This document shows, piece after piece, positions 28,915 to 38,692 of a stretch of DNA of 64,000 nt. The first letter of the stretch is position 1, and the number at the start of each line of letters is the position of its first letter. Under the pieces are notes generated by a model, which saw only the letters and a program-made list of their open reading frames with translations, did not search any database and had not been told where the DNA came from. Made by a program: the position numbers and the translations under genes. Source of the stretch: Stygiobacter sp. RIFOXYC2_FULL_38_25 (lineage in GTDB: Bacteria > Bacteroidota > Ignavibacteria > Ignavibacteriales > Melioribacteraceae); NCBI GenBank assembly GCA_001803165.1, contig MHAZ01000019.1:124001-188000 (forward strand), in the 5' to 3' direction.

Positions 28915-29538
28915 CTACTTAATTAAAATCTGTTTTACTTTTTCCATAAAGTATCCGCTCTCTAAATAACGGTAAAGGTTTTTACCTGGGCATACTGTTA
29001 TAGAAGAATAATCTTTGTGCCCGCGAATTGAATCAGCCGGGACATTATATTTCTTTGCTAGCCAGGTCATAGTCTTCACAACAGCATCCAGCTGGTTCTG
29101 GTTTGGTTCTACTTCTTCAAAATTACCAACAACCTCAATTAATGCGTGCCCGGTCGGATCGTATTCAGTGTTTGTGTCACCCGCATATTTAATATCGCGC
29201 CCCTCATAAACTTTCCCATCGAGATCAATGATGTAGTGGTAGGGAATATCAATCCAGTGTTTATCTCTACGAGACCATGTTTGAAGATTGCGAAGGTATT
29301 GTATGGGGTCTTTTCCTTTGGGAAACGGCTCGCCTTGATGATGAAGTGTAATATGACTGATAGTATGTTTTTTTGCAAGGGAATCAACTGCCGGTGTTCC
29401 TCCCCACTGCTGTGCGGTTATAATTGCATTCTCAAATTTTTGCGAAGAAAATTGTTCTGATGCAGTACAACCGGAAAGGAAATTTGTTACTGAAATGAAA
29501 ATAAAAAAGAGTACTGAATATTTTATCAAATTTTTCAT
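28915..29538 (-). CDS. N-acetylmuramoyl-L-alanine amidase lipoprotein (Amidase_2/PGRP)
   Basis: This 207-aa protein begins with a lipoprotein signal ending in LSGC (lipid on Cys24). The Amidase_2 fold is shown by HITLHHQGEPF (zinc histidine), HIDIPYHYIIDLDGKVYEGRD-like strands, GHALIEVVGNFE and the C-terminal SIRGHKDYSSITVCPG, which holds the second histidine and the zinc cysteine. It cleaves the amide between muramic acid and the stem peptide. It is probably anchored in the periplasm for wall recycling or remodelling. It stands alone, convergent with the GNAT gene. Confidence 0.88.
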   Translation of the reverse strand: MKNLIKYSVLFFIFISVTNFLSGCTASEQFSSQKFENAIITAQQWGGTPAVDSLAKKHTISHITLHHQGEPFPKGKDPIQYLRNLQTWSRRDKHWIDIPYHYIIDLDGKVYEGRDIKYAGDTNTEYDPTGHALIEVVGNFEEVEPNQNQLDAVVKTMTWLAKKYNVPADSIRGHKDYSSITVCPGKNLYRYLESGYFMEKVKQILIK

Positions 29539-29590
29539 AGTAAATATTTCACTCCTTCAGTTGTTCCTAATTTCGATATTTTTTTTGATT

Positions 29591-29739
29591 TAGCCCAAGG
29601 CTTAAGAGGTTGTGTTAATCTTAAAATTTTTATGGTAGCCGCAAGCTTCAGCTTCCGTTTCTTTAATAAAACCGCAACTTGAAAGTTGCGCCTACCAATT
29701 TTCTTGCCATTTTCATACAGGCTCTTAAGTCTGGGGCTA
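29591..29739. repeat. Nested inverted-repeat element, MITE-like
   Basis: Imperfect outer arms of about 20 bp (29591 tagcccaaggcttaagag; 29720-29739 is its complement with a few changes) enclose a second inverted pair (GGTAG...CTACC). Inside lies the perfect palindrome CGCAACTTGAAAGTTGCG (29673-29690). Total size is about 149 bp and there is no ORF. The layout, outer arms around inner palindromes, is the same as at 11486-11621. Confidence 0.6.
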
Positions 29740-29785
29740 TTATGTTAAATCAATTATTAATTGCCCGAAAGCCGTTTCTGCTTTT

Positions 29786-30250
29786 TTAATGACCGTGTTT
29801 TGTTTTTAATTCATTTGCTCTGCTTTTATCAAGCTCTGAATAGATAAGGTCTGAAACCAGTCTATGCAGTTTATTATGATGATATTTATACATACAAATA
29901 TTTTGATTAAACACATACCGGTCAATTCCATTCTGGCTCTTTGAGTATTCAAATCTTCCGTAGAACCAATTATCAATTAATTCATCTTCGGTTCTCTCCC
30001 GCTCAGCAAAATCTCCAATTTCATTAATCGAATAAATCATATCCTTTGGCGAAAAAAGATGCTCTTCTGTGTTCTGAGTTGAAATACGGATTATACCGCG
30101 CACAAATTTATTAACAGATATTACTTCCGTCTCGCGTCTGGAATAGTCCAGCTCGAATTCTAATTCGTGGTGTAAAGCTTCTTGAGAGAATTTCTTAGAG
30201 ACGGATGGGTCTTCATACTTGATTGGTATTAACTTTCTTTCCGGGTTCAT
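29786..30250 (-). CDS. Conserved-type hypothetical protein (154 aa)
   Basis: I do not recognise this protein. It is soluble and highly charged, with no signal peptide or membrane segment. The C-terminal third (YKYHHNKLHRLVSDLIYSELDKSRANEL) looks helical. The start MNPERKLIPIKYEDPS lies after a CTCT-rich leader without a strong ribosome site. The codon use resembles its neighbours, so it is probably a native gene. Confidence 0.55.
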   Translation of the reverse strand: MNPERKLIPIKYEDPSVSKKFSQEALHHELEFELDYSRRETEVISVNKFVRGIIRISTQNTEEHLFSPKDMIYSINEIGDFAERERTEDELIDNWFYGRFEYSKSQNGIDRYVFNQNICMYKYHHNKLHRLVSDLIYSELDKSRANELKTKHGH

Positions 30251-30441
30251 ACAAGACCTCTCTATTGCACAAAAATATTTTGTGTATAAAGATACTGCAA
30301 TTGGAATTAGTTAAAGAAAGTAATCTTTACTAAGGAAGAGTAACTTAAGCCAGAAATAAGCCAGACTTATTTTTACTTCAGTTTTTTGGTTTTACTTTGC
30401 CAGGGTCATTGCTGCATGAAGGGTAAAAAAATAGAATTTAT

Positions 30442-30474
30442 AACCAGTTGTGTGAATTAGATTTAATAGATGAT
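30442..30474 (+). repeat. 33-bp dispersed repeat, copy 2
   Basis: This segment is identical to the reverse complement of 18740-18772. It lies in the 275-bp gap between the hypothetical gene and the AraC-type gene, without obvious flanking arms. Confidence 0.75.
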
Positions 30475-30525
30475 GTGTCCCAAATATTTTCTGCGGCTTT
30501 GACAGACTCGATGAATGCTTTCCAA

Positions 30526-31425
30526 TTAATTTAAAAGATGATTCTTAAATTCCTTCGGACTCATACCAACCTCTTTTCTGAATAGTCTGGAAAAGTAGGG
30601 AGGATTTTCAAAACCAAGCTGGTAAGCTATTTCAGAGATACTCCTTTCTCCTTCAACAATCATATTCTTCGCTTCAGAGATTACAAATAAATGAATCAGC
30701 TCCAAAGCTGTCTTGCCGGTTTCATGTTTCAACAAATCACTTAAATATTTGGGAGATAAATTTAATCGCGAGGCGATATAATTTACAGATGGCAGTCCTT
30801 TACCGCCAGCCTCTCCATTTACGAAATATTTATTAAGACATTCATTGAATTTAGTGACAGTTAAGCCCAATATTGGTTTGCGGTCTATGAACTGTCTTTT
30901 ATAGAATCGTTGAGCATATTTTAAAATAGAATCAAGATGTGAGAGTATAATAGTTTTACTAAATTCATCCGGATTATTATGATACTCCGATTCCATTTTG
31001 TTAAACAAAGACCACATTATTTTTTCTTCTCTGGGTGTTACATGAAGCGCTTCGCTTGTTTCGTAATCGAAGAAATCATATTTCTTTATTTCGTTGAACA
31101 GCGGATGTCCCATTAAAAAGTCTTCATGGATTTCAATTGAGAAGCCCTTCCCTTTTAATTGTACTTTGTGAAGAGAAATAATTTGTCTCGGCTTCATGAA
31201 ATACATAAATCCCCTGTCGTTATCATATTTAGTTTTACCATACCAAATATTACCGGTCTTAAGCCTTTTAAAACAAATGAAATAGAAGTCATAAGAAACA
31301 GCCGTTACCGTTACGGGTGTAGTTGATTTCTTTAATTGCTTCAATCCAAACAATGGATTTTCCGGCAGCGGATATCCTTGAGCTTTATGTAATTCGCTTA
31401 TAGTTTGAAAGTGTTTAGTGCTCAT
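30526..31425 (-). CDS. AraC-family transcriptional regulator
   Basis: This 299-aa protein has a variable N-terminal sensor half. The C-terminal half is a double helix-turn-helix: NYIASRLNLSPKYLSDLLKHETG, then SISEIAYQLGFENPPYFSRLFRKEVGMSPKEF, the classic AraC signature. The N-terminal half resembles the cupin-type domain of Bacteroidota regulators of this length. It may control the NTF2-like and DUF362 genes just upstream, or the aldo-keto reductase further upstream, all on the same strand. That is inference. Confidence 0.9.
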   Translation of the reverse strand: MSTKHFQTISELHKAQGYPLPENPLFGLKQLKKSTTPVTVTAVSYDFYFICFKRLKTGNIWYGKTKYDNDRGFMYFMKPRQIISLHKVQLKGKGFSIEIHEDFLMGHPLFNEIKKYDFFDYETSEALHVTPREEKIMWSLFNKMESEYHNNPDEFSKTIILSHLDSILKYAQRFYKRQFIDRKPILGLTVTKFNECLNKYFVNGEAGGKGLPSVNYIASRLNLSPKYLSDLLKHETGKTALELIHLFVISEAKNMIVEGERSISEIAYQLGFENPPYFSRLFRKEVGMSPKEFKNHLLN

Positions 31426-31512
31426 AACTTACTCGAAATATTTTCTAACTTATAAAATGTTTTTCCTATCTGGAAATTTTTCTATTCTACATTCCAAAAC
31501 TTTACATCTTGA

Positions 31513-31989
31513 TTAATTGGTTGGAGGAGTTAGCAGTCTTGTGAATGATAAGGAAGCTAATTTCCAACTATCTTTCTGATGTATATAAACTTCCGTAACT
31601 TCAAAAGGATTAGTTACTTCATTTCCGCCTACAACTGCAAGCAGCGTAATCCTATTTAGAAGAATTGCAGTATTATCAATTATGTTCACAGACACTTCAT
31701 GGATATCCGCTTTCTTATACCAAATTCCACCGCTTTTAATAATATTGATTTCTTGTTCCTTTCCCCAGAATCCTCCCATATGAACAAACACCGCCTTTTC
31801 GTGAAAGAGAGGGTCTAATTTATCTACATTTTTATCCGACATCCATTGCCATTTGTCTTTGGAAAGATTAATGATTTCTTGTTCCAATGTTGTTCTACTT
31901 ATAGTTGCTGAATTTGCACCCGTCTGCTGTGCATAGGATAATTGCGTACATACAAGGAATAAAAACATAATGAAAATTATTTTTTTCAT
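31513..31989 (-). CDS. Secreted NTF2-like (SnoaL/DUF4440) protein
   Basis: The track ORF begins at 32040, but the ATG at 31989 has GGAG 5 nt upstream and gives a clean signal peptide, MKKIIFIMFLFLVCTQLSYAQQ. The mature part has the cone-shaped NTF2 pattern: a helix with DKWQWMSDKNVDKLDPLF, then KAVFVHMGGF, TAILLNRITL and SWKLASLSFTRL strands. Length (158 aa) and order fit the SnoaL-like group, whose ligands vary. It is probably periplasmic. It lies 62 nt after the DUF362 gene and may be co-transcribed with it. Confidence 0.8.
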   Translation of the reverse strand: MKKIIFIMFLFLVCTQLSYAQQTGANSATISRTTLEQEIINLSKDKWQWMSDKNVDKLDPLFHEKAVFVHMGGFWGKEQEINIIKSGGIWYKKADIHEVSVNIIDNTAILLNRITLLAVVGGNEVTNPFEVTEVYIHQKDSWKLASLSFTRLLTPPTN

Positions 31990-32051
31990 AAGAGCTCCTA
32001 TTGTTTTTAAGTTTCGCAAAAATGAGTATTCATTTTGCACAAACCTACTAT

Positions 32052-33023
32052 TTATTTTCCAATATCAATTATTTTATAACTCCTCTTCCCAAGACCTAGC
32101 TCTGCCGCATGTTCTAAAGTATGAATTGCGTTTTTCTCCTCCATACGTTTGATTAAATCATGTCCGTCATGCGCTTTGTAAACAAGATCTACACAAGCTT
32201 GATCCAATGCAACCGGATCGAGTGAAGCTAAAATTCCGATATCTGCCATGGTTGGATCTGCCGGGCTGGAATCGCAATCACAATCAATGGATAATTTATT
32301 CATCACGCTGATGTAAACAATATTATCTCCGAGACTATTCATTACAGCTCCGGCTGCTTCTGCCATGGATTCTAAGAATTTATTCTGTGGAGTTGTAAAT
32401 GCTTTTGCAAAATCACTTAATTTATCTGTCAAACCGGCAGTGTGAATCCACATTTTACCACTAGCCGAGGCAATACCAATCGACATATTTTTGAAAGCGC
32501 CTCCAAATCCACCCATCGCGTGCCCCTTAAAATGAGAAAGGATAATGAATGAATCATAGTTTTTGAAATGCGAACCAACGAAATCTTCTTTAATATTTTT
32601 ACCTTGAAGAAAAGGCAAAGCAATCGAACTATCTTCATCCATAATATCTACAGCTGCTATTGCTGTAAAACCATGATCAGCAGCCGCTTTCTTATGATCT
32701 TCTGTGTTTGCCCGCTTGCCGGGATAGGCAGTATTGCATTCAACTATGGTACCGTTTACCGACTGAACAAGGTCCTTAATTAAATCCGGCGATAGGAAAT
32801 TGTGTCCCCCAGGTTCACCGGTACTGATTTTTACAGCAACTTTATCTGGTAGGTTTGTGCCCAGTGCTTTATAGATATCCATTAAAGCTATTGGACTGAT
32901 GTTTTTTGTAAAATAGACAACTGGATTTTTAACATCGTCTATTTTCTGTGGAAACCCATTACTTACTAATAAACCTGATAACAAAAAAATAAATATCAAA
33001 CGAACGTGTAATAATCTTCTCAT
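32052..33023 (-). CDS. Secreted DUF362-domain protein
   Basis: This 323-aa protein has an N-terminal signal peptide (LLHVRLIFIFLLSGLLVSNGF). It shows DUF362 features: KVAVKISTGEPGGHNFLSPDLI near the start, FIILSHFKGHAMGGFGGAFKNMSIG in the middle and GILASLDPVALDQACVDLVY near the end. Many DUF362 proteins carry ferredoxin-type clusters. Here the only cysteine-rich spot is DCDCDSS, so the usual 4Fe-4S motif is absent. AGGAG precedes ATG 33023. The function of the family is not settled. Confidence 0.85.
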   Translation of the reverse strand: MRRLLHVRLIFIFLLSGLLVSNGFPQKIDDVKNPVVYFTKNISPIALMDIYKALGTNLPDKVAVKISTGEPGGHNFLSPDLIKDLVQSVNGTIVECNTAYPGKRANTEDHKKAAADHGFTAIAAVDIMDEDSSIALPFLQGKNIKEDFVGSHFKNYDSFIILSHFKGHAMGGFGGAFKNMSIGIASASGKMWIHTAGLTDKLSDFAKAFTTPQNKFLESMAEAAGAVMNSLGDNIVYISVMNKLSIDCDCDSSPADPTMADIGILASLDPVALDQACVDLVYKAHDGHDLIKRMEEKNAIHTLEHAAELGLGKRSYKIIDIGK

Positions 33024-33150
33024 ATTATTTCTCCTAATAAATTGCTTGGATTAAATATACTCACTTACTCCTTTTACTTTTTTTTCATTTCTAAAACAAG
33101 CTAAATTAGATGCTGTATTCAAAGTACAATTTGCCTTCAAGTTACTTTAC

Positions 33151-34396
<1,246 letters not shown>

Positions 34397-34422
34397 AGCC
34401 CACCATTTTTCGACTTTGGGCT
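34397..34422 (-). terminator. Terminator after tRNA-Ser relic A
   Basis: The minus strand folds AGCCCA...TGGGCT followed by TTTTTCTTTTT. It lies just 3' of the oldest tRNA-tail copy and is probably the original chromosomal terminator of the tRNA-Ser gene. Confidence 0.65.
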
Positions 34423-34522
34423 AAATCCATCGTTTCTGGCGGAGAGTCAGGGATTCCTAAGAAGGAGTCCCTTCGGGAGAACCCCGGAGACTTATATTTT
34501 ATTTCGCCTAGTACAAAATAAA

Positions 34523-34548
34523 AAAGCTCACATGCACATATGAGCTTT
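34523..34548 (-). terminator. Terminator after tRNA-Ser relic B
   Basis: The minus strand reads AAAGCTCA...TGAGCTTT followed by TTTATTTTG. It differs in the loop from the next copy at 34635-34660. Confidence 0.6.
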
Positions 34549-34634
34549 TAGCGGAGAGTCAGGGATTCCTCCGAAGGAGTCCCTTCGGGAGAGCCCCGGA
34601 GACTTATATTTTATTTCGCCTAGTACAAAATAAA

Positions 34635-34660
34635 AAAGCTCACATACACATGTGAGCTTT
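34635..34660 (-). terminator. Terminator after tRNA-Ser relic C (left att copy)
   Basis: The minus strand stem AAAGCTCACA/TGTGAGCTTT (10 bp) is followed by TTTATTTTG. It sits directly 3' of the 71-bp left attachment copy. Confidence 0.65.
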
Positions 34661-34661
34661 C

Positions 34662-34732
34662 GCGGAGAGTCAGGGATTCGAACCCCGGAAGGACTTACAT
34701 CCTTAACGGTTTTCAAGACCGCCGCATTCAAC
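34662..34732 (-). repeat. Left attachment copy of element 1 (tRNA-Ser 3' part)
   Basis: These 71 bp are identical to 50078-50148 and end at ATTCAAC, after which the sequences diverge. The copy holds the tRNA from the D-arm side of the anticodon stem to the 3' end and lacks the first 16 nt, so it is not a working gene. Confidence 0.9.
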
Positions 34733-34958
34733 GTTGCTGCAATAACTTATAAGGAATGAATACTAAATTGATAACCGATACTTAAAATTTCAAGCTTTGT
34801 AAACTCCCTCCTTTTTAACCAGAAAAAAAAACGGCTTAAAAAGTATTAACGGTTTATTAAACCGTTAAAAACTAATCTAATACAACTGCTTATAAAATTT
34901 TAACAACTCAAACGAAAGCTTTTCCTAACTAAACAACCAATAAAACAAAGGTACAGCT

Positions 34959-35960
34959 ATGTTCTTAATTAAAAGACGTAATGGTATTTATCATCTGTAT
35001 TATAAGTCTAAGGATGGTAAAAGAAGAACCATATCTACAAAAAAGAACACAAAAAGTGATGCGTATAAATTTCTAACAAACTTTGAAAATGAAATCGAAA
35101 AAAGGGCTAATGAACAAACAACTACCATCAACTTAGAAAGATTTAGGTTAGAGTTTTTGCGAAATTCAGAACGCACCAAGAGTGAAAAAACTGTACGTGT
35201 TTATAAAACTACCTTTAACTATTTACAAAAATATTTAGGTAATGTAAATATTGATACGATCACAAATAATGACATTAAAAAATATCTTGACCACCGCTTA
35301 ACCTCTAGTTCTGTTTTTGCGGCTAGAAAAGATGTTATTAATCTCAATGGGGTTTTCAAATATGCTTTAGAAGAAAACTACACCAAAATAAATCCATGCA
35401 AAGGCATTAAGCAGTTTAAAATTGCTGAAAAACAACCCGTCTACTTTTCAAAACAAGATTATGAAAAATTGTTAAGCATTATAGATAACGTTGAGTTTAG
35501 AAATTTGGTTATGATTGCTGCTAACACAGGACTTAGACAAATGGAGCTACTTTCTTTAAAATGGACGCAAATAGATTTGCAACACAAAAACATTTTATTA
35601 GACCAACGAGTGCATATAACTAAATCAAAGAAAATCAGAAGTGTACCAATTAACAATAATATCTACCCTGTTTTATTAGAAATGCAAAGACTTGCAGCAA
35701 CTGATAATCTGTTTTCTTACACTGGTAGAAATATATCTGTATTAATTTCACAAAAATTCAAATCCTATGTACTAAAAGCTGAATTAAACCCGTCATTACA
35801 TTTCCATTCTTTAAGGCATTCTTTTGCAAGCTGGTTAGTACAGGGTGGTGTAAATATATTTTTGGTTAGTAAGTTATTAGGGCACGCTGATATTAAAACC
35901 ACACAAATTTATTCACATCTAAGGCAAGATGATTTATTAACATCTGTTAACTGTATTTAA
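34959..35960 (+). CDS. Tyrosine recombinase (integrase of element 1)
   Basis: This 333-aa integrase has an N-terminal AP2-like arm-binding region (IKRRNGIYHLYYKSKDGKRR), a SAM-like core-binding domain and a catalytic domain. The R-K-HxxR-H-Y set is visible in NTGLRQMELLSLKW, HITKSKKIRSVP, FHSLRHSFASWLVQGG and LLGHADIKTTQIYSHL. It lacks the extra helix and LLEGxG patch of integron integrases, so it is not IntI. It is close to the integrase of element 2 and probably recombines at the anticodon region of tRNA-Ser. It points into the element from its left end. Confidence 0.92.
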   Translation: MFLIKRRNGIYHLYYKSKDGKRRTISTKKNTKSDAYKFLTNFENEIEKRANEQTTTINLERFRLEFLRNSERTKSEKTVRVYKTTFNYLQKYLGNVNIDTITNNDIKKYLDHRLTSSSVFAARKDVINLNGVFKYALEENYTKINPCKGIKQFKIAEKQPVYFSKQDYEKLLSIIDNVEFRNLVMIAANTGLRQMELLSLKWTQIDLQHKNILLDQRVHITKSKKIRSVPINNNIYPVLLEMQRLAATDNLFSYTGRNISVLISQKFKSYVLKAELNPSLHFHSLRHSFASWLVQGGVNIFLVSKLLGHADIKTTQIYSHLRQDDLLTSVNCI

Positions 35961-36119
35961 AAAATAAACTTTCTATCCCATCATAATGCAAAACAATTTA
36001 TCATAACACCACCCATCCTTTATTGCGAAATATATTTCATTTTCTGAAAACTTTTTATAAAAGAAGACGTTATTTAAATGTAAGAACACATTTAAAAACA
36101 AAAAGCTGAGGAAAGTAAA

Positions 36120-37061
36120 ATGATTGACACAATAATTATCAAAATTTATCGTTCAAGAGAAGAAGTTACAAGACGTATGAAATCTCAGGTAACAAAATCT
36201 TACGAAGGTAAAGAAATAACTTTTCGTAAAGAGCAGTTAAAGCTTATTGGTGGAAATATAACCAAGATTAATTTTAGCTTATCAAAATTTGTTAACGGAA
36301 ACAATTATGAGAATGTACCGTTTGATAAAATAAAATTAGGTGTAGACGCCTTTGTTGAATTATTAAATATACCTTATGAGGAACTTTTATTATCAAGAAT
36401 AGATATTGCCTGTTCATTTAACATGGAACATTCAGTACATAATTATCTATCAAAATTTGAAATGCTTGATAGATTTGACAAAACCATTTATAATAATGGC
36501 ACTATCAAATATTGTAATAAGAATATTACTTTATCATTTTATGATAAACTTTTAGAAATGCGTCAGCATAGAAAAACAGTTCCTACAATCAGTAATATTA
36601 CAAAAAAAGAAATATTGCGCTATGAACTTCAAGTAAGAGGTAATATTAAAAAAGTGATTAATTACGATTCTTCAGAGCAATTGAATATTTGCGCTATCCA
36701 AGACGACAATTTTTTGGAACTACTAGTTGATGCATGGCTTTTTAACTTTCAGAAAGTAATGAAAACACGAACTATTGATTCTCCTTTTCTACCACCAACT
36801 AATTTTATTAAATCCCCAAAGGACTTTAATATATTTTTACAACACCAGGGTGCTAAAACTATTGGGGCTAAGAAAATTAAACCTTTTTTGAAAAACGAGG
36901 TAAAAGATGCCGTGACGCGCAGTAGAATTAGAACGAGCTTAATAAAGTCTAAAGAATATGTTTCAACTTTTGAAACGTCTAAGACAAAAAATGATATGAT
37001 ACGATTAGAAATAAAAGGCAAGGCTGCTTATTACAAAATGCTCGGTAATATTTGCCCTTAG
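36120..37061 (+). CDS. Putative rolling-circle replication initiator (filamentous phage gpII/X type)
   Basis: This 313-aa protein has GAGG 8 nt before ATG. The pattern ELLLSRIDIACSFNM, then YNNGTIKYCNKNITLSFYDKLLEM, then ILRYELQVRG follows the layout of filamentous-phage and plasmid replication initiators (gene II/X family: SRID, YDK and R-E strands). In that family a tyrosine nicks one strand of the origin. I have not located the catalytic tyrosine with certainty. It comes after the integrase and before a long non-coding region that could hold the origin, and a strong terminator closes it. An uncharacterised gene of another family remains possible. Confidence 0.6.
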   Translation: MIDTIIIKIYRSREEVTRRMKSQVTKSYEGKEITFRKEQLKLIGGNITKINFSLSKFVNGNNYENVPFDKIKLGVDAFVELLNIPYEELLLSRIDIACSFNMEHSVHNYLSKFEMLDRFDKTIYNNGTIKYCNKNITLSFYDKLLEMRQHRKTVPTISNITKKEILRYELQVRGNIKKVINYDSSEQLNICAIQDDNFLELLVDAWLFNFQKVMKTRTIDSPFLPPTNFIKSPKDFNIFLQHQGAKTIGAKKIKPFLKNEVKDAVTRSRIRTSLIKSKEYVSTFETSKTKNDMIRLEIKGKAAYYKMLGNICP

Positions 37062-37225
37062 TATGATTAGTTTATATAAAGGGTTCTATTATTACTAATT
37101 CAGTTATATGTATATCAATAGCTAATGTAGTGTATGTTAATTAAAAATAGAAGCGGCGGAAATTAATTTCTCAATTTTTTATTCGCCTTTCAATCGTATA
37201 GATAAGTCTAAAACAATCGCAACAG

Positions 37226-37264
37226 CCCCTCTAAGATGTTTTCATTATCATAGAGGGGTTTTTT
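37226..37264 (+). terminator. Strong intrinsic terminator after the replication gene
   Basis: A perfect 8-bp stem CCCCTCTA/TAGAGGGG with a 17-nt loop is followed by TTTTTT. It lies 165 bp after the replication-initiator stop and ends plus-strand transcription before the G-poor region. Confidence 0.85.
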
Positions 37265-38129
37265 ATATTTTAATATTTTCAAAGGCTTAAATCACTCCCG
37301 CTTTTTATTTTCTGCATTTTCTTAATTCTGTTACAATATTTGTTTACAATCTACTCAGCTATGTTTATCTACATCCTCACCCGCCCCATTACATTTTCTG
37401 TAATATTTTCATTTTGCTCCGTTGTCAGTTACTTCTTCATTCAATTTATTATTCCGCATAAGTTTCATTACATATATAGCAATAACTGGTTTTAGGTATT
37501 CAATCCCCAAATAATATTAGCAATAATCAATTAATATATATCCATATCTCCCCTACTACTTAATCTATAATTCATTAAAGCATTCCATTTTTTCAGTTCG
37601 AAATACGTTGTTCCTTTTTACTTTTCGTCTCTAAGCATTCTTAAGTCGCTACTTATATTTCAATTTCTATGTGCTTGCATTTTCCTTGATATATATTTCA
37701 CCTCGATTAATCTATTACATCCGCAAACACCCCAAGGCACCCTTTTCTTAATTCAACCCTAACTTTTTATCCCTTCATAATTTCAAACGCTCCTCAACGC
37801 TTCTCTTTTGTTTCGTTAAGATTCATTATAAACAGTTCATACACGTTAACCATTTTCCCTATGATAGCTTAATATTTTTATCTCATTCAATAAGTTTCAT
37901 ATGATTTGATAGTATAGCTTTGCATTTCTGTATTCCCAATTATGTTTGTGCTCATTAATTCTAAACCAATATTCTGATATTCACCTTTTAACCTCAAAAA
38001 GCCCCTCAATAGTAAAAAGTATTCACTTCAAAATATTTTTTTGCTAGTTAAAACTATTTTAAAAAAAAATCGTTATTAGATATTAGGTCATAAAACCCTA
38101 AAAGTAACAAATAACAAAATGGAGCAAAA
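37265..38129. other. G-poor non-coding region (possible replication origin or RNA)
   Basis: About 860 bp without any ORF over 60 codons in either direction. The plus strand is rich in T and C and markedly poor in G, unlike the rest of the window. Small direct words such as ATTACATTTTCTGTAAT and repeated TTCAT occur, but I see no CRISPR, tRNA or strong stem. Position after a replication-initiator gene makes a single-strand or double-strand origin the best guess. Confidence 0.4.
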
Positions 38130-38609
38130 ATGAAAATCAAAAAGGAAAAAAAAGAAAAGTTGTATTACTTACTAAAGAGTGCAATAAAAATGCATCATCT
38201 GGTTGACTATTTTTATCCAGACATTCGTCATGGATGGGCGACTGTATATTTTGATAATGATGATAGGGGGCTTGAAATAAGTCTTAGTGAAAAGAGGAAA
38301 GGATATTACATAGTTGGTGAAAGGGATGCATTTTTTGACTATTTGGACTTCTTTAGAAAGGCTGCTAAATCCTGTAAAGAAATGAAGTACAGCCCAAATA
38401 ATGCAATGCTAGAAATTTCTAAGTACTTAATTAAGGGATATATACGAGCCGCTAATAAAAATTCCTTAGCAGAACTTTATAATTTTCTTGAAAGTGAAAT
38501 GCCAGAAGAGTTTAAGAAAATAAAAAAAGGTTTTGCATTCGGTAAAAAGATAATTAAATGGCTTCCCGCAGATCCAAATGAGGGGGATCCAAATGATTAC
38601 ACTGATTAA
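38130..38609 (+). CDS. Hypothetical protein, paralogue 1 (159 aa)
   Basis: I do not recognise this protein. It is soluble, charged and without signal or membrane segments. The first 115 residues align by eye with the next gene product: YYLLKSAIKMHHLVDYF against YQLLNKAVNIKDIADYF, then WATVYFDN against YITVMFEN, then YYIVG against YYFALTG. GGAGCAAAA precedes ATG. A duplicated pair in an element with a replication gene may be element-maintenance or anti-host factors, but no function is visible. Confidence 0.65.
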   Translation: MKIKKEKKEKLYYLLKSAIKMHHLVDYFYPDIRHGWATVYFDNDDRGLEISLSEKRKGYYIVGERDAFFDYLDFFRKAAKSCKEMKYSPNNAMLEISKYLIKGYIRAANKNSLAELYNFLESEMPEEFKKIKKGFAFGKKIIKWLPADPNEGDPNDYTD

Positions 38610-38692
38610 AAGTAATGTTGTTTGATATCAAAAGTTAACAGAATAATTAATCATCAGTTTAAGGCACTATCAGAATACTCAAGGAGAATAAA

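Larger units (their letters stand above)
34439..34661 (-). repeat. Two tandem tRNA-Ser 3'-tail relics with terminators (111-112-bp units)
   Basis: GCGGAGAGTCAGGGATTC, the 3' end of tRNA-Ser in complement, recurs at 34439, 34551 and 34662. In the first two copies the T loop is replaced by a palindrome (CCGAAGGGACTCCTTCGG type). The homology then resumes through CCCCGGA and gacttatat, before ending in shared non-tRNA sequence tttatttcgcctagtac. Each copy has its own hairpin terminator on the 3' side. They read as scars of older integration events at this tRNA. They cannot fold into a tRNA. Confidence 0.75.

Noticed and set aside
34439-34732. Three functional tRNA-Ser genes in a row
   Set aside because: None has the 5' acceptor strand, and two have the T loop disrupted by a palindrome; they are tail fragments.
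34959-35960. Integrase of element 1 as the integron integrase
   Set aside because: It has the phage-type tyrosine recombinase layout with an arm-binding N-terminus and lacks the IntI-specific extra helix and LLEGxG patch. It also sits at the tRNA attachment end, far from the array promoter side.
37265-38129. CRISPR array in the long non-coding tract
   Set aside because: There are no regularly spaced direct repeats, and no cas genes lie nearby.
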